DNA of 64,000 nt. Source: Methylobacter marinus A45 (GTDB taxonomy: Bacteria; Pseudomonadota; Gammaproteobacteria; Methylococcales; Methylomonadaceae). The DNA lies in contig NZ_KB912877.1 in NCBI RefSeq assembly GCF_000383855.1, positions 1,274,616 through 1,338,615 of the forward strand. Direction: 5' to 3'. A program made the position numbers and the translations under genes. The notes under the pieces were generated by a model that worked only from the letters and a program-made list of their open reading frames with translations, was not told where the DNA came from and searched no databases. Of this stretch, positions 9,550 to 18,171 are shown piece by piece; the stretch's first letter is position 1; each line of letters opens with the position of its first letter.

Positions 9550-11454
9550 ATGTATAAATTACTATCCTCCAAGATTTGGGATCTTCATTCCAAACAAGCA
9601 CCTGCTATAGGTATAGGCCTGTTTCGATTATTTTATGGACTGGTCACCTTCCAGGAAATTATTTTCCTCTTGTATTTCAATCACTTGATTTTTGATCCGA
9701 TACCCTATATCGATGTGGAATTCCCTATGATTCCCTTTTTTTTATGCCTATGGGGAATCATTGCCTTTTTTATCATCATCGGCTATCGCTATCAATTTGC
9801 AGTTATTTGCAATTATATCTTCTGGATAGTTTTTGTGAATTTTACGCCTATGCAACGGGATTTTGACGGCGGCTTTGATGTATTCATGATAGGCGCAGGA
9901 TTTTTCTTGCTTTTTATGCCTGGCAACCGCGCCTTTTCCATAGACAGTCTCAGACAAAAGCTCAGCACACCTTTTACCCACTACAGCACTCATTCCAAGC
10001 CAACTGTTTCAGCTCTTGCTTATTACCTGCCTGTTGCCATTTGTCTTGGACTCCTTTATTTCGACTCCGCAATTCATAAAATGTTTGCCGAACACTGGCG
10101 CAATGGCCTTGGCTCCTGGTTACCATCCACGCAGCCCTACTATGTTTCGGCAATTGATATGTCCTTTTTATTAAACAATGAGTTTTTGGAAAAGACCATC
10201 GGCTATACTATTCTAGTCTTTCAGTTTACTTTTATATTTTTCTTCTCTAACCCTCATTTACGCATAGTTTATTTACTAGTCGGGGTCGGGCTTCACTTAG
10301 GCATTACTCTGTCTTTTAATATCTATCCTTTTGGTATGGGCATGCTTATATTTTATACGCTACTCATTCCATTTAGCTGGTGGAGATCCCTTGGCGAACT
10401 GGTTATCTCAAAACACCCCTCGCTTATTGTCTTTTATGATCAGCAATGTCCACTATGCAATCGAACCGTCCTCACCCTCAACCATTTCGATATTTTTAAA
10501 AATATCGATTTTAAATCGGCTCAAGAATACGCTTCCGACTATCCCGTCCTTGCATCATTAACCAACGAAACCTTACTCACTGACTTATATGCGTTAGATA
10601 ATAATAGCCGCATCTACTCCGGCATTGACACTTATATTCAAATTTTTGCAAAAATGCGCTATCTGCTCCCCATTAGCGTACTTATGCGCCTACCCGGCAT
10701 TTACCATTATGCCTCAAACAAATACCGAGCCATTGCCGATTCGCGCACCCGTATTTCCTGCTCATCCGATTGCATTGTAACGACACCACTATCTGATAAT
10801 AGTTTTTATCATCGTTTTTTTGAACAATTCGCAACTCGCACACCAAAGGTGTTTTCGACCCGACTTTCAAAAGCACTCATCGTCATATTATTTTTGCAAT
10901 TAAACAGCACCATACATTACGGTCTAATCTACAGGTTTAATCTAGATACAAAGCAGAACATTATTGCCTCGACTCTTGCTCAGGCAAGCAATTCATCATT
11001 ATTGCTCTCTCAAAACTTTTCCGGCATTACACCTCATGCACTTTATCTACACGATCATTTTGCCGGCTATGACCATATTTTGGGCATTACTTATATCGAT
11101 AAAAATAACGCCGAACATTGGTTGCCTTTCGTTAACGAGGAAGGCCGATTATTAGCGCCAAATTGGGGCAGAGTCCATTCCATGTGGGCAAATATTGCTG
11201 TCACACCTAATATAGATAACAAGCGTTTACACAAATTTATTATGAAAGTAACCGCTTTTTGGGGGCAAAAAATTGGCTTGGATCTTGACGATACGTTATT
11301 CCATATAAAGCTTAAGAAAATTGACGCGCCCGCATATTGGGTTCACGACCAACTACATAAAAACTTTTCATCTCCATGGAGTACGATTGGCACAGTCAAA
11401 TGGAATAATGGCACTGTAGCCATTGAACTGCCTGAGAATATCAATGAGCTATAA
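9550..11454 (+). CDS. HTTM-domain membrane protein fused to a DCC (DUF393) thiol-oxidoreductase domain
   Basis: A protein of about 634 residues. The first 280 or so residues are hydrophobic, with six or more helices. They resemble the HTTM domain shared with vitamin K-dependent carboxylase-like proteins: GIGLFRLFYG near the start, TPMQRDFDGGFD, then a GLLYFDSAIHKM block followed by LGSWLPSTQPYY. From about residue 290 a DCC/DUF393 domain begins with VFYDQQCPLCNR; the CxxC is the presumed thiol-redox site. After residue 400 the protein has a further helix and a long soluble tail of unknown fold. I prefer the ATG at 9550 over an upstream TTG at 9526; neither has a strong ribosome site. The substrate is unknown, and the domain order suggests a membrane oxidoreductase acting on a thiol. 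The gene is AT-rich compared with metH or secA. Confidence 0.75.
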   Translation: MYKLLSSKIWDLHSKQAPAIGIGLFRLFYGLVTFQEIIFLLYFNHLIFDPIPYIDVEFPMIPFFLCLWGIIAFFIIIGYRYQFAVICNYIFWIVFVNFTPMQRDFDGGFDVFMIGAGFFLLFMPGNRAFSIDSLRQKLSTPFTHYSTHSKPTVSALAYYLPVAICLGLLYFDSAIHKMFAEHWRNGLGSWLPSTQPYYVSAIDMSFLLNNEFLEKTIGYTILVFQFTFIFFFSNPHLRIVYLLVGVGLHLGITLSFNIYPFGMGMLIFYTLLIPFSWWRSLGELVISKHPSLIVFYDQQCPLCNRTVLTLNHFDIFKNIDFKSAQEYASDYPVLASLTNETLLTDLYALDNNSRIYSGIDTYIQIFAKMRYLLPISVLMRLPGIYHYASNKYRAIADSRTRISCSSDCIVTTPLSDNSFYHRFFEQFATRTPKVFSTRLSKALIVILFLQLNSTIHYGLIYRFNLDTKQNIIASTLAQASNSSLLLSQNFSGITPHALYLHDHFAGYDHILGITYIDKNNAEHWLPFVNEEGRLLAPNWGRVHSMWANIAVTPNIDNKRLHKFIMKVTAFWGQKIGLDLDDTLFHIKLKKIDAPAYWVHDQLHKNFSSPWSTIGTVKWNNGTVAIELPENINEL

Positions 11455-11584
11455 CTTTACAGAGAAATTTAGAAATATTTTATTATTGCATCATCAATGT
11501 AGTCATGATATAAATTGCCTGTGCTTAAAAAAACTGGCGCAAAAATAATTAAAAATAATTCACACCCCATTGGAGGATATTATT

Positions 11585-11698
11585 ATGAAGAAAGTATTAT
11601 CACTTTTAGCTATGGCATTAATGATTGTTGGCTTAACTGGCTGCATCGATGATCCAGATGGCACTAAACAAAAAGTTTCCAGCTCTATCGAACTTTAA
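11585..11698 (+). CDS. Very small lipoprotein, 37 residues
   Basis: ATG at 11585, preceded by GGAGG at a good distance, opens a 37-residue frame. It has a Lys-Lys start, a hydrophobic core and the lipobox LTGC, with the acceptor Cys at residue 19. Only 18 residues remain after processing (CIDDPDGTKQKVSSSIEL). It resembles entericidin-type mini-lipoproteins in size only. A strong terminator follows 20 bases after the stop, so the gene is a free-standing unit. Confidence 0.6.
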   Translation: MKKVLSLLAMALMIVGLTGCIDDPDGTKQKVSSSIEL

Positions 11699-11717
11699 GA
11701 AATAGAGCCCGTATAAT

Positions 11718-11752
11718 CAAAGAACCCGGCTTAACGCCGGGTTCTTTGTTTT
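11718..11752 (+). terminator. Rho-independent terminator after the mini-lipoprotein gene
   Basis: A perfect 13-bp stem (CAAAGAACCCGGC pairing with GCCGGGTTCTTTG) with a 5-base loop, followed by a T-rich run. Confidence 0.88.
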
Positions 11753-12305
11753 TGCCCTTTTGGCATGCCATTTAACATACGTTCTGGCACAGCCACCTAT
11801 CAAGCCATAAAGCCCCCACTCCATCGCCTATTTTCTTCTAACCAAATCTATTGATCCTTGGCTATAAGTGTTTAGGTTCATAATGGATTCCAGGGAACTC
11901 TCTGGTAATCAGTTCCAGCAGTGAACTTAATAATGCTTGACCGCGTTTAGTTGCGTTATGCACAAACTTCGAAGAAGCCTAAATAAATGGGCTGATGCGC
12001 TTGAGAAATCGCGCAAGGCAAGCATAACCAGGAACTCAACTTTGATCAAAAACCTTCCATCGCTCACATACACCTCATAAAATCCATCGCGCGCAATTTC
12101 CCGGCACCATGGCAAACGCGCTTTTTCGAGCGCATCCCCATGACTCCAGACGGTCATAAATCGCCTATTCATTGATGTAAACGGCGTACCCGGCGCTATC
12201 ATGTTTTGAATAATGGGGGCAGGATAGTCGCTTGCCGGACATTTTTTAATATCTTAATGATCATTGGCACGCCGTGCTGAATCTTACCCAATATCAGCGG
12301 CTTTT
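11753..12305. other. Decayed accessory DNA upstream of the IS256-family element
   Basis: About 550 bases with no convincing gene. One minus-strand frame (11927-12202, 91 codons) is open, but it lacks a ribosome site and resembles nothing I know. The stretch lies between the mini-lipoprotein terminator and the left end of a dead insertion sequence, and probably represents eroded sequence. Confidence 0.45.
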
Positions 12306-13676
12306 GAGCTATGCTCATTTCTGGTGTATGACTTAGAGATGAAAGCGGTGTAACCTGTTGGTAAAGATCTCGCCAGATCAACCACCAATATGAAGAAAAC
12401 ACCGCCATGACAGATAGTAATGTCATTAACCTGAATAAGCCAGAACAGAATGATCCGTTGCAGGAAGTGCTGCGTGAAAACTACTGGCTGCCGCCATTGA
12501 AGCCGAGGTCGCCGCCTTTCTCTCGCAGCACAGCGCCTTAAAAACCGATGAACATAAAGCCGCCGTGGTCCGGAACGGTTATCTGCCTGAGCGTTCGATT
12601 CAAACACCGGGCTCGGCGACATGGCGGTCAAAGTGCCGAAAGTACGGGATCGCTCCGGCTCGGGTATCAAGTTCAACAGCAGCCTGGTGCCGCCCTATTT
12701 GAAGCGCACCAAGAATATTGAGGAATTTCTGCCCTGGCTTTACCTGCGAGGCATCTCAACCGGGGATTTCTCGGAAACGCTGAAGCACCTGCTGGGCCCG
12801 GAAGCGCCGGGCTTGTCAGCGGCTACGATCAGCCGTTTAAAACAGGACTGGGAGCAGGATTACCAGGACTGGACCCGGCGAGACCTGAACCAAAAGCGCT
12901 ACGCCTATGTCTGGGCCGACGGTGTTTACAGTCATGTGCGCATGGACGACAGGCTGTGCCTGCTGGTGATCACCGGTTCCGATGAAAACGGCCGCAAGGA
13001 GCTGGTGGCTTTATCCGACGGCTACCGTGAATCGGCGGCAAGCTGGGAAGAAGTGCTGACGGATTTGCGGCAGCGGGGACTGAAGACGGCGCCCAAACTG
13101 GCCAATGGTGATGGAGCGCTGGGGTTCTGGAAAGCGGTGGGTAAACTCTGGCCGGAAACCGATCAGCAGCGCTGCTGGGTGCACAAGACGGCCAACGTCC
13201 TGGAAAAACTGCCGAAAGCCATGCAGCCCAAGGTCAAGGAGGCGCTGCACGCGATCTGGCAGGCGGAAACTCGGGAACAGGCCTATAAAGCCTTTGACCA
13301 CTGCCTTGAGCGGTTCGAGCCGAAATACCCGAAAGCGATGGCGTGTTTGGCGAAAGACAAGGAGGCCATGCTGGCCTTTTACGATTATCCGGCCGAAAAC
13401 TGGCAGTACATCCGGACCAGCAATCCAATCGAGTCGGTTTTTGCCACCGTCAGGCTGAGAACGACCAGAACCAAGCATTGCGGCAGCCGGACAACTACCC
13501 TGGCGATGGCGTTCAAGCTGATGGAAACGGCCCAGAAAAAATGGCTGCGCTTAAGAGGCTATCAGCAGTTAGCCGATGTCATTACCAGCTTGAAATTCGT
13601 CAATGGCATCAAACAAACCGGAGATCAGCAACAGGACGCCGCTTGATTCTCTATACACCAGATTTGACAATAGCTC
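12306..13676 (+). mobile_element. IS256-family insertion sequence, inactivated
   Basis: The element is about 1.37 kb, bounded by imperfect 24-bp inverted repeats at 12306-12329 and 13653-13676. Twenty of 24 positions match; both ends begin GAGCTAT and finish TCTGGTGTAT. Inside is a single transposase gene of the mutator/IS256 type, broken by two frameshifts near its 5' end. The 8-bp flanks outside the repeats do not match, so I see no target duplication. This fits an old copy or a rearranged insertion. Confidence 0.85.
12407..13646 (+). pseudogene. IS256-family transposase, two frameshifts
   Basis: The natural start is the ATG at 12407 (MTDSNVINLNKPEQ), giving about 400 codons. The frame changes first near 12477-12481, where several bases appear deleted after VLRE. 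It changes again near 12604, where CAAACACCGGG appears to hold two extra bases relative to the expected glutamine-threonine-glycine reading. From 12621 to 13646 the frame is intact (341 codons). It holds the DDE residues in WADGVY, NGDGALGFWKAV and NPIESVFA, and the WVHKTANVL block typical of the family. Both breaks lie before the catalytic core, so no full-length transposase can be made without frameshifting. Confidence 0.85.
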
Positions 13677-13799
13677 TTCTTTAACCACTTATTCCCTAAA
13701 ACCGTTTATCTTTAGAGTGCGCTATATATTTGCACATCGGTCATGACCGAACCAAGTGCTATTTAAAATTTCGAATATGTTCGGGCTTTTCGTGTACGG

Positions 13800-14540
13800 T
13801 TAATGTATAAAGCTCATTGTACAAGCCCTTTCGCCGCACCTAGTGAATCCGTTATTCAGCAGGATTGAGTAGGGGCGAATAGCTGGTGTGCGCCAAGACC
13901 AAGCGCCGGCAACGACATGAACTGTGCGGTTTCGGCAAGCAACATCGGTCTCCATTCGCCGGCCATGAATTTTGGCATTATCGAGCAAAAAGTTAGCCGG
14001 TTGAAGCCTTTTTGCAGAAACAGGAACACAGTGAGCACGACGCCCATGATCCGCCTGTTCATTAATGCTTTGCCCGTTAAAAGTCAACACGCGTGTTTCC
14101 GTTCCGCTTTGAACATCGACTGTCAGGAAGCCGGGGCTTGGTATTTTTCTTAGCTCAGGCTTAATACGTATAGGACACACTCTGTAAAACAAACTTGTCC
14201 AGTACAATCACTGCGGCATCGTCACTGATCTGTGCCGTTTTTTAAGTCCGCGATAAAAAGGAGCCTGCGCTTGTGCTTCAGCATGACCGCAGTCGTGGCT
14301 CACTTTTTGTAGCGACAGACCCCATTGTTCGAACAGTTGATACAAGCGCGCACCGCTGATCTTGATGCGCCACTTGCGCTCGATCACTGCGCGCACCTGT
14401 TCCACCGTCCATTGATAGCTATTGATGACATAATTGGCCGACATCTTATGCAGCATCATATAGCGCACGATACACTGTCTCTGTTCGGACAAATATTGTT
14501 CCCGATGCTCCTCGGGGCCCGCTCAAACAATTATTAAAGC
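13800..14540 (-). pseudogene. IS630-family transposase remnant
   Basis: Two minus-strand pieces look like parts of one IS630-type transposase. The upstream piece (14208-14492) contains WTVEQVRAVIERKW followed by a helix-turn-helix-like stretch ending QLFEQWGLSLQK, which matches the region before the catalytic core. The downstream piece (13800-14207) holds NFLLDNAKIH, which corresponds to the second catalytic Asp block. After this the sequence decays across frames, and the usual SPELNPIE block is only vaguely visible. No intact frame or clear ends remain. Confidence 0.6.
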
Positions 14541-14604
14541 CGCCGGTAATAAATGTAGAGCCAATGCACCAGCATCTACTGACGCACCTCTGGTTGACAG
14601 CAAA

Positions 14605-14748
14605 CTAACAAGGCTCCGCCCATCCCAAATGGCTTTCAGCGTCAAAGCCGTCTACGCGACTAACGCCTTTGATGTTCATAATACCGTTTCCGCCAAGCTT
14701 TCCGACCTTGCGCGGCGCCAGACTCTGAAGACGTATTCTACGGATCAT
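14605..14748 (-). CDS. Small open frame downstream of the pmo terminator, unknown
   Basis: A 47-codon frame starting at 14748, preceded by AAGGA with a 6-base spacing. It encodes a basic, Gly-rich N-terminus (APRKVGKLGGNG) and an acidic C-terminus, with no membrane segment. I know no family for it. It lies between the IS630 remnant and the pmo terminator, so it may be chance or a relic. Support is limited to the ribosome site. Confidence 0.25.
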   Translation of the reverse strand: MIRRIRLQSLAPRKVGKLGGNGIMNIKGVSRVDGFDAESHLGWAEPC

Positions 14749-14801
14749 ACATGGTCCTTAAATTCAATTTTTCAGTAGCCTTAAAAGATAGACGATTTTT
14801 G

Positions 14802-14827
14802 GATCAAATAGAGTATTTTATTTGATC
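14802..14827. repeat. Perfect 9-bp inverted repeat beside the pmo terminator
   Basis: GATCAAATA and TATTTGATC are separated by 8 bases. The repeat lies just beyond the pmo terminator and upstream of the small open frame ending at 14605. It could be a second stem, or an operator for that frame. Confidence 0.4.
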
Positions 14828-14835
14828 GCACTTTC

Positions 14836-14877
14836 AAAAAAAAAACCCCCGTCACCTATTCGGTAACGGGGGTTTTT
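14836..14877 (-). terminator. Rho-independent terminator of the pmoCAB operon
   Basis: A GC-rich stem (ACCCCCGT and ACGGGGGT, extended by CACC/GGTA with one mismatch) with a short AT-rich loop is followed on the minus strand by a run of at least nine T. It lies 40-80 bases after the pmoB stop. Confidence 0.92.
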
Positions 14878-14917
14878 AACCCTTAACTTACAGCCAAAGC
14901 TGTCAGTTAATTATTCA

Positions 14918-16162
14918 TTAGATGAATGTTGGGATTAATGGTGCATCTACCATAGTCATTTGACGGTTGCCAGCTTCATCAAAGAAGAATAACAATCCAG
15001 CAAAACGGCTGTCTGGATCATAGATCAAGTCAGCTAAACGGTAAACTTCCCATGCAGCGTCAGAAGCTGTTACTTCAACAGTTCTTGATTCACCTGGAGC
15101 GATTGGGCTGTTATCGCTAACAGTCAAACCTTCTTCAGCTAACAAGTCATCTGGATAGTTAGTTTCATCTTCAGCAACTGCTGGATCCATGAAACGAACA
15201 CCAGCTGTGTTGAATTCGCCTAAACGAATAGCTGAATCACCGTTGTTAGTAATAGTCAGTGTCATTTGCATAGCACGACCTGGTACACGGTAAGAAGCAT
15301 CTTCAACTTTAACGCTAACTGTAGTTGCAGGCATTTCAATTGGCTTCATACCACGCATCAAACCAGCTTGCAGAGGAGTTGTTACAGGATACTGTTCGTT
15401 TGTGCTGCCCATTGAGAAAGCAACGATAGCGATAGTACCAGCTGCAAAGCCCATTGCAACTTTCTTGTCGGTAGCAGTGATTAAAGAATCACCTTTGCCT
15501 GACTCAACAGCGATTGAACGAGGAACGAACATTGGTTTACGAGCCCAATATACCAACCAAGCCAAGCCAAGAGCATACCAGAAAGCGTGCCAGAAGTAGA
15601 TGTTACCCAGGTTGAAGTTTTCCAGGTCGATAGTTTCGCCTGTCAAAGTTGTAATTGGGTTAACAAATGATCCCATTGAACCAGTAATAGTTACCCATTT
15701 ACCTGGACCAATGATTGGACCACCGCCTTCAACGTTCATCATAGTGTGAACGTGCCAGTCACCTGGACGACGTGCTTTTAACAATACTTTAAACTCATAA
15801 GTTTCGCCCAGCTCCAAAGTTACTGAACGAGGAACCAATTGACCACCGATCCATGATCCTGCACGAATAAATACAGGGCCTGGGATACCAATGTTCAAGA
15901 ATGATACTTCTGGTTTATCAACAGTTTCAGGCCATCCAGCGAATACGTGGAATTTACCGGAAATTGTCATTGTATCGTTAACTGCTACTTCTTCTTTTGA
16001 CCAGTTTAAGTCAAACCAGTGAATAGTACGCATACGCATGAAAGCGGCCTGTGACTTTTCACCGTGTGCAGATGCAGTTGGCGTGTAGAACATCGCTGCT
16101 GTAACAGTCATCAGCAGTGCGACAAAGGATAATTTAGCAACTTTGTCTTTAATCAATTTCAT
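14918..16162 (-). CDS. pmoB: Particulate methane monooxygenase subunit B
   Basis: PmoB carries the soluble periplasmic copper domains of membrane-bound methane monooxygenase, which oxidises methane to methanol. The 414-residue protein has a signal peptide ending ASA, so the mature protein begins with His33. His33, His137 and His139 (the last two in DWHVHTMM) match the CuB ligands in Methylococcus numbering, and His48 of the second copper site is also present. Two helices follow the first cupredoxin domain (about residues 185-205 and 232-250). A second cupredoxin domain ends the protein. GAGGAGG lies just before the ATG. The gene is last in pmoCAB and is followed by a strong terminator. Confidence 0.98.
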   Translation of the reverse strand: MKLIKDKVAKLSFVALLMTVTAAMFYTPTASAHGEKSQAAFMRMRTIHWFDLNWSKEEVAVNDTMTISGKFHVFAGWPETVDKPEVSFLNIGIPGPVFIRAGSWIGGQLVPRSVTLELGETYEFKVLLKARRPGDWHVHTMMNVEGGGPIIGPGKWVTITGSMGSFVNPITTLTGETIDLENFNLGNIYFWHAFWYALGLAWLVYWARKPMFVPRSIAVESGKGDSLITATDKKVAMGFAAGTIAIVAFSMGSTNEQYPVTTPLQAGLMRGMKPIEMPATTVSVKVEDASYRVPGRAMQMTLTITNNGDSAIRLGEFNTAGVRFMDPAVAEDETNYPDDLLAEEGLTVSDNSPIAPGESRTVEVTASDAAWEVYRLADLIYDPDSRFAGLLFFFDEAGNRQMTMVDAPLIPTFI

Positions 16163-16214
16163 ATATCCTCCTCTATAATAGAGAATCTATAGTTTTTCAG
16201 AGTATCTAGGGCAA

Positions 16215-16245
16215 CTAAAATAAACGACTGCCTCTAGTCTTTTAG
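16215..16245 (-). other. Hairpin between pmoA and pmoB
   Basis: CTAAAA...GACT pairs with AGTC...TTTTAG (10 bp with a one-sided bulge, 6-base loop). It may act in transcript processing or stability between the two cistrons. It has no T-run of a terminator. Confidence 0.4.
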
Positions 16246-16266
16246 TGTAGTTTTCTGTAATGATTC

Positions 16267-17010
16267 TTACGCAGACTGAACAAAGTCTGGTTTTGCGAAC
16301 CATTTACCGAAGAAATGCCACAAGAAGTAAATTAAGATACTCACGAAAGCAGAGAAGAATGCTGATACTGGAGCAACGTCTTTACCGAAAGTTCTTAGTG
16401 TACCTTTTTCAACCATTCTGATGTACTCAGGAGTACCAGTTCTTACGTAGTGGTAACCTTGTAAGTCAGCCAGAGTAAACATCATGCCATTGTATTCAAC
16501 AGGAATGTGTAATGGCGCGATGATTGGCCAGTTGCCAGGATAGAACAACAGACCCCAAGCCATACCACCAACAACCGCTGTCAATGTCATGCTGTTAGAC
16601 AGCATCAAAACAACATCAAGAACGATAGCGCCTGGCATCAGGTTTGAAGGGAAGCAGAAGTTAACTGGGAAATATGTCCATCCCCAGAAGTTCAGGTATC
16701 TGTTAACCCACTCACCCAGGAGCAGACCTAAGACACAAACAACCGCGCCGAAAGGCAGACGGTAACGGTACCACAAGCATGCTTGAACAGCCGCAGGGAA
16801 AGTGATTGAAACGATAGGTGCTACAGTTACCCATAGACGTCTATCTTTCCAGTCTGTCCAGAAATCCCAGTCACCACCAGTCAACATGTAGTGGATGTGA
16901 TAACCACCTAGAATAACGAAAAACGCTGTAAAGAGAATCAAATAGTCGAACGTACGTGAAACTTTAACCGCTTCAGCACGTGAACGAACAGCTGATTGAG
17001 ATGCGCTCAT
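16267..17010 (-). CDS. pmoA: Particulate methane monooxygenase subunit A
   Basis: PmoA is an integral membrane subunit of methane monooxygenase and the usual marker gene for methanotrophs. The length of 247 residues equals that of the Methylococcus protein. Diagnostic stretches are GDWDFWTDWKDRRLWVTV, LLLGEWVNRYLNFWGWTY, FYPGNWPIIAPLHIPVEYNG and the GYHYVRTGTPEYIRMVEKG loop. The sequence is clearly PmoA rather than ammonia monooxygenase AmoA, and of type I (gammaproteobacterial) character. TAGGAGGT lies upstream of the ATG. The gene is 118 bases after pmoC and 105 bases before pmoB. Confidence 0.98.
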   Translation of the reverse strand: MSASQSAVRSRAEAVKVSRTFDYLILFTAFFVILGGYHIHYMLTGGDWDFWTDWKDRRLWVTVAPIVSITFPAAVQACLWYRYRLPFGAVVCVLGLLLGEWVNRYLNFWGWTYFPVNFCFPSNLMPGAIVLDVVLMLSNSMTLTAVVGGMAWGLLFYPGNWPIIAPLHIPVEYNGMMFTLADLQGYHYVRTGTPEYIRMVEKGTLRTFGKDVAPVSAFFSAFVSILIYFLWHFFGKWFAKPDFVQSA

Positions 17011-17065
17011 TAGCTTACCTCCTAAAGGATTTAAATTATTTTTATTAATGACTATCTTTCTCTAT

Positions 17066-17096
17066 GCTGTTTTGCCTTAGAAAGAGGCAAAACAGC
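17066..17096 (-). other. Perfect 12-bp hairpin between pmoC and pmoA
   Basis: GCTGTTTTGCCT and AGGCAAAACAGC form a 12-bp stem with a 7-base loop in the pmoC-pmoA intercistronic region. No T-run follows on the minus strand, so it is more likely an mRNA processing or stabilising element than a terminator. Confidence 0.6.
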
Positions 17097-17127
17097 TAGG
17101 AGATAGTTATTACAACCGAAGACTCTA

Positions 17128-17880
17128 TTAAGCTAAGTCTTTTTTCAACAGTTTAGAGATAGCACCAACTTCGATGTTGATAACACCCAGTACACCTAAA
17201 GCAGCCCATCCGAAGAATACGAAGCCGTAGTGTAATGGAGCAACGAAGAGTTCTTCCATAAACCAGAAAGTGTGACCCCATTCGTTCAAACCAACGTTTG
17301 GCAGAATCATGAAAGGACCAATTACTGATACCATGTACTGTAACGCCAGACCTTGTTGGTATGTAGGCAGTCTTGTTTTTGCATACAGGAATGAAGCAAA
17401 ACCAGTAATGATATAGATAGGATAGCTCAAATAGAATTCGATGATATGGCTTGGTGTAAAGTCAGTATCACGAACGATTGTTTGATGCCATGTACCGTCT
17501 TGCTCAGTGAAGTAGCTAGCGCCATAATAAATAGCGATACCGTACATTACCAACCAAGTCCAGTGAGTGAAATGTCTTCTCAGTTCTTCTCTTGGAGTGA
17601 TTGACATTACTTTACGATCACGAGTTTTCCAGATATAACCCCACAGAATTGATGCGGTTACAACTTCAAGAACTAGCTCAACATAAAGAAAGTTCATCCA
17701 ATATGTTTCGAATTCAGGTGCGAATGAGTCCAGACCAGCTGACCAGCCATAAACACCTTCATACCAACGAACCCAGCCGTAGAACACTATGTATAATGCT
17801 GCTCCGGCAAACATATTTTTCTTATTTAACAGCGGTGCTTCCGCAGCATCAGCTTTCACTGATTCAGTTGTAGCTGCCAT
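17128..17880 (-). CDS. pmoC: Particulate methane monooxygenase subunit C
   Basis: PmoC is the second large membrane subunit of methane monooxygenase. The 250-residue protein has about six helices. Asp128, His132 and His145 have the same spacing (4 and 13) as the CuC ligands Asp156, His160 and His173 of the Methylococcus enzyme. The conserved RDTDFTPSHIIEFY and GLNEWGHTFWFMEE blocks are present. AGGAGGT lies upstream of the ATG. It is the first gene of the operon. The N-terminus is shorter than in Methylococcus, which is usual for this variable region. Confidence 0.98.
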   Translation of the reverse strand: MAATTESVKADAAEAPLLNKKNMFAGAALYIVFYGWVRWYEGVYGWSAGLDSFAPEFETYWMNFLYVELVLEVVTASILWGYIWKTRDRKVMSITPREELRRHFTHWTWLVMYGIAIYYGASYFTEQDGTWHQTIVRDTDFTPSHIIEFYLSYPIYIITGFASFLYAKTRLPTYQQGLALQYMVSVIGPFMILPNVGLNEWGHTFWFMEELFVAPLHYGFVFFGWAALGVLGVINIEVGAISKLLKKDLA

Positions 17881-18007
17881 TTCTACCTCCTAAAAATTAT
17901 CAAATCCCCAGTCTATTAAACCGGGAGTCTATAGTTACAACTCCATTTTCCCACCCTACTAATTACATTAGAATCGGGGTGCCACCAAGTCTATTTAGTG
18001 AGCGCTC

Positions 18008-18035
18008 AGTCTACCAGTTCGATCAACCTTGTCAA
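18008..18035 (-). promoter_or_regulatory. Likely sigma-70 promoter of pmoCAB
   Basis: On the minus strand, TTGACA (18030-18035) is followed after 16 bases by TAGACT (18008-18013). It lies about 130 bases upstream of pmoC, leaving a long leader. Known pmo promoters are also sigma-70-like, but the start site here is inferred. Confidence 0.55.
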
Positions 18036-18171
18036 GTCAAAAACAATTTTGAATTTTATTTGTCTTAAACCCATGCCAGTCTTATTAAATTTCCTTACTC
18101 TTAAAACTTTGATTTCTGTTAAAATTCCCGCTGGCTCTTTCTTTTTTTTCTGACTCACCCATTCGAAATTT

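Noticed and set aside
11927-12202. A 91-codon minus-strand frame before the IS256-family element
   Set aside because: No ribosome site, no recognisable domain, and it lies in eroded sequence.
12298-13684. Target-site duplication flanking the IS256-family element
   Set aside because: The 8 bases outside the two inverted repeats do not match.
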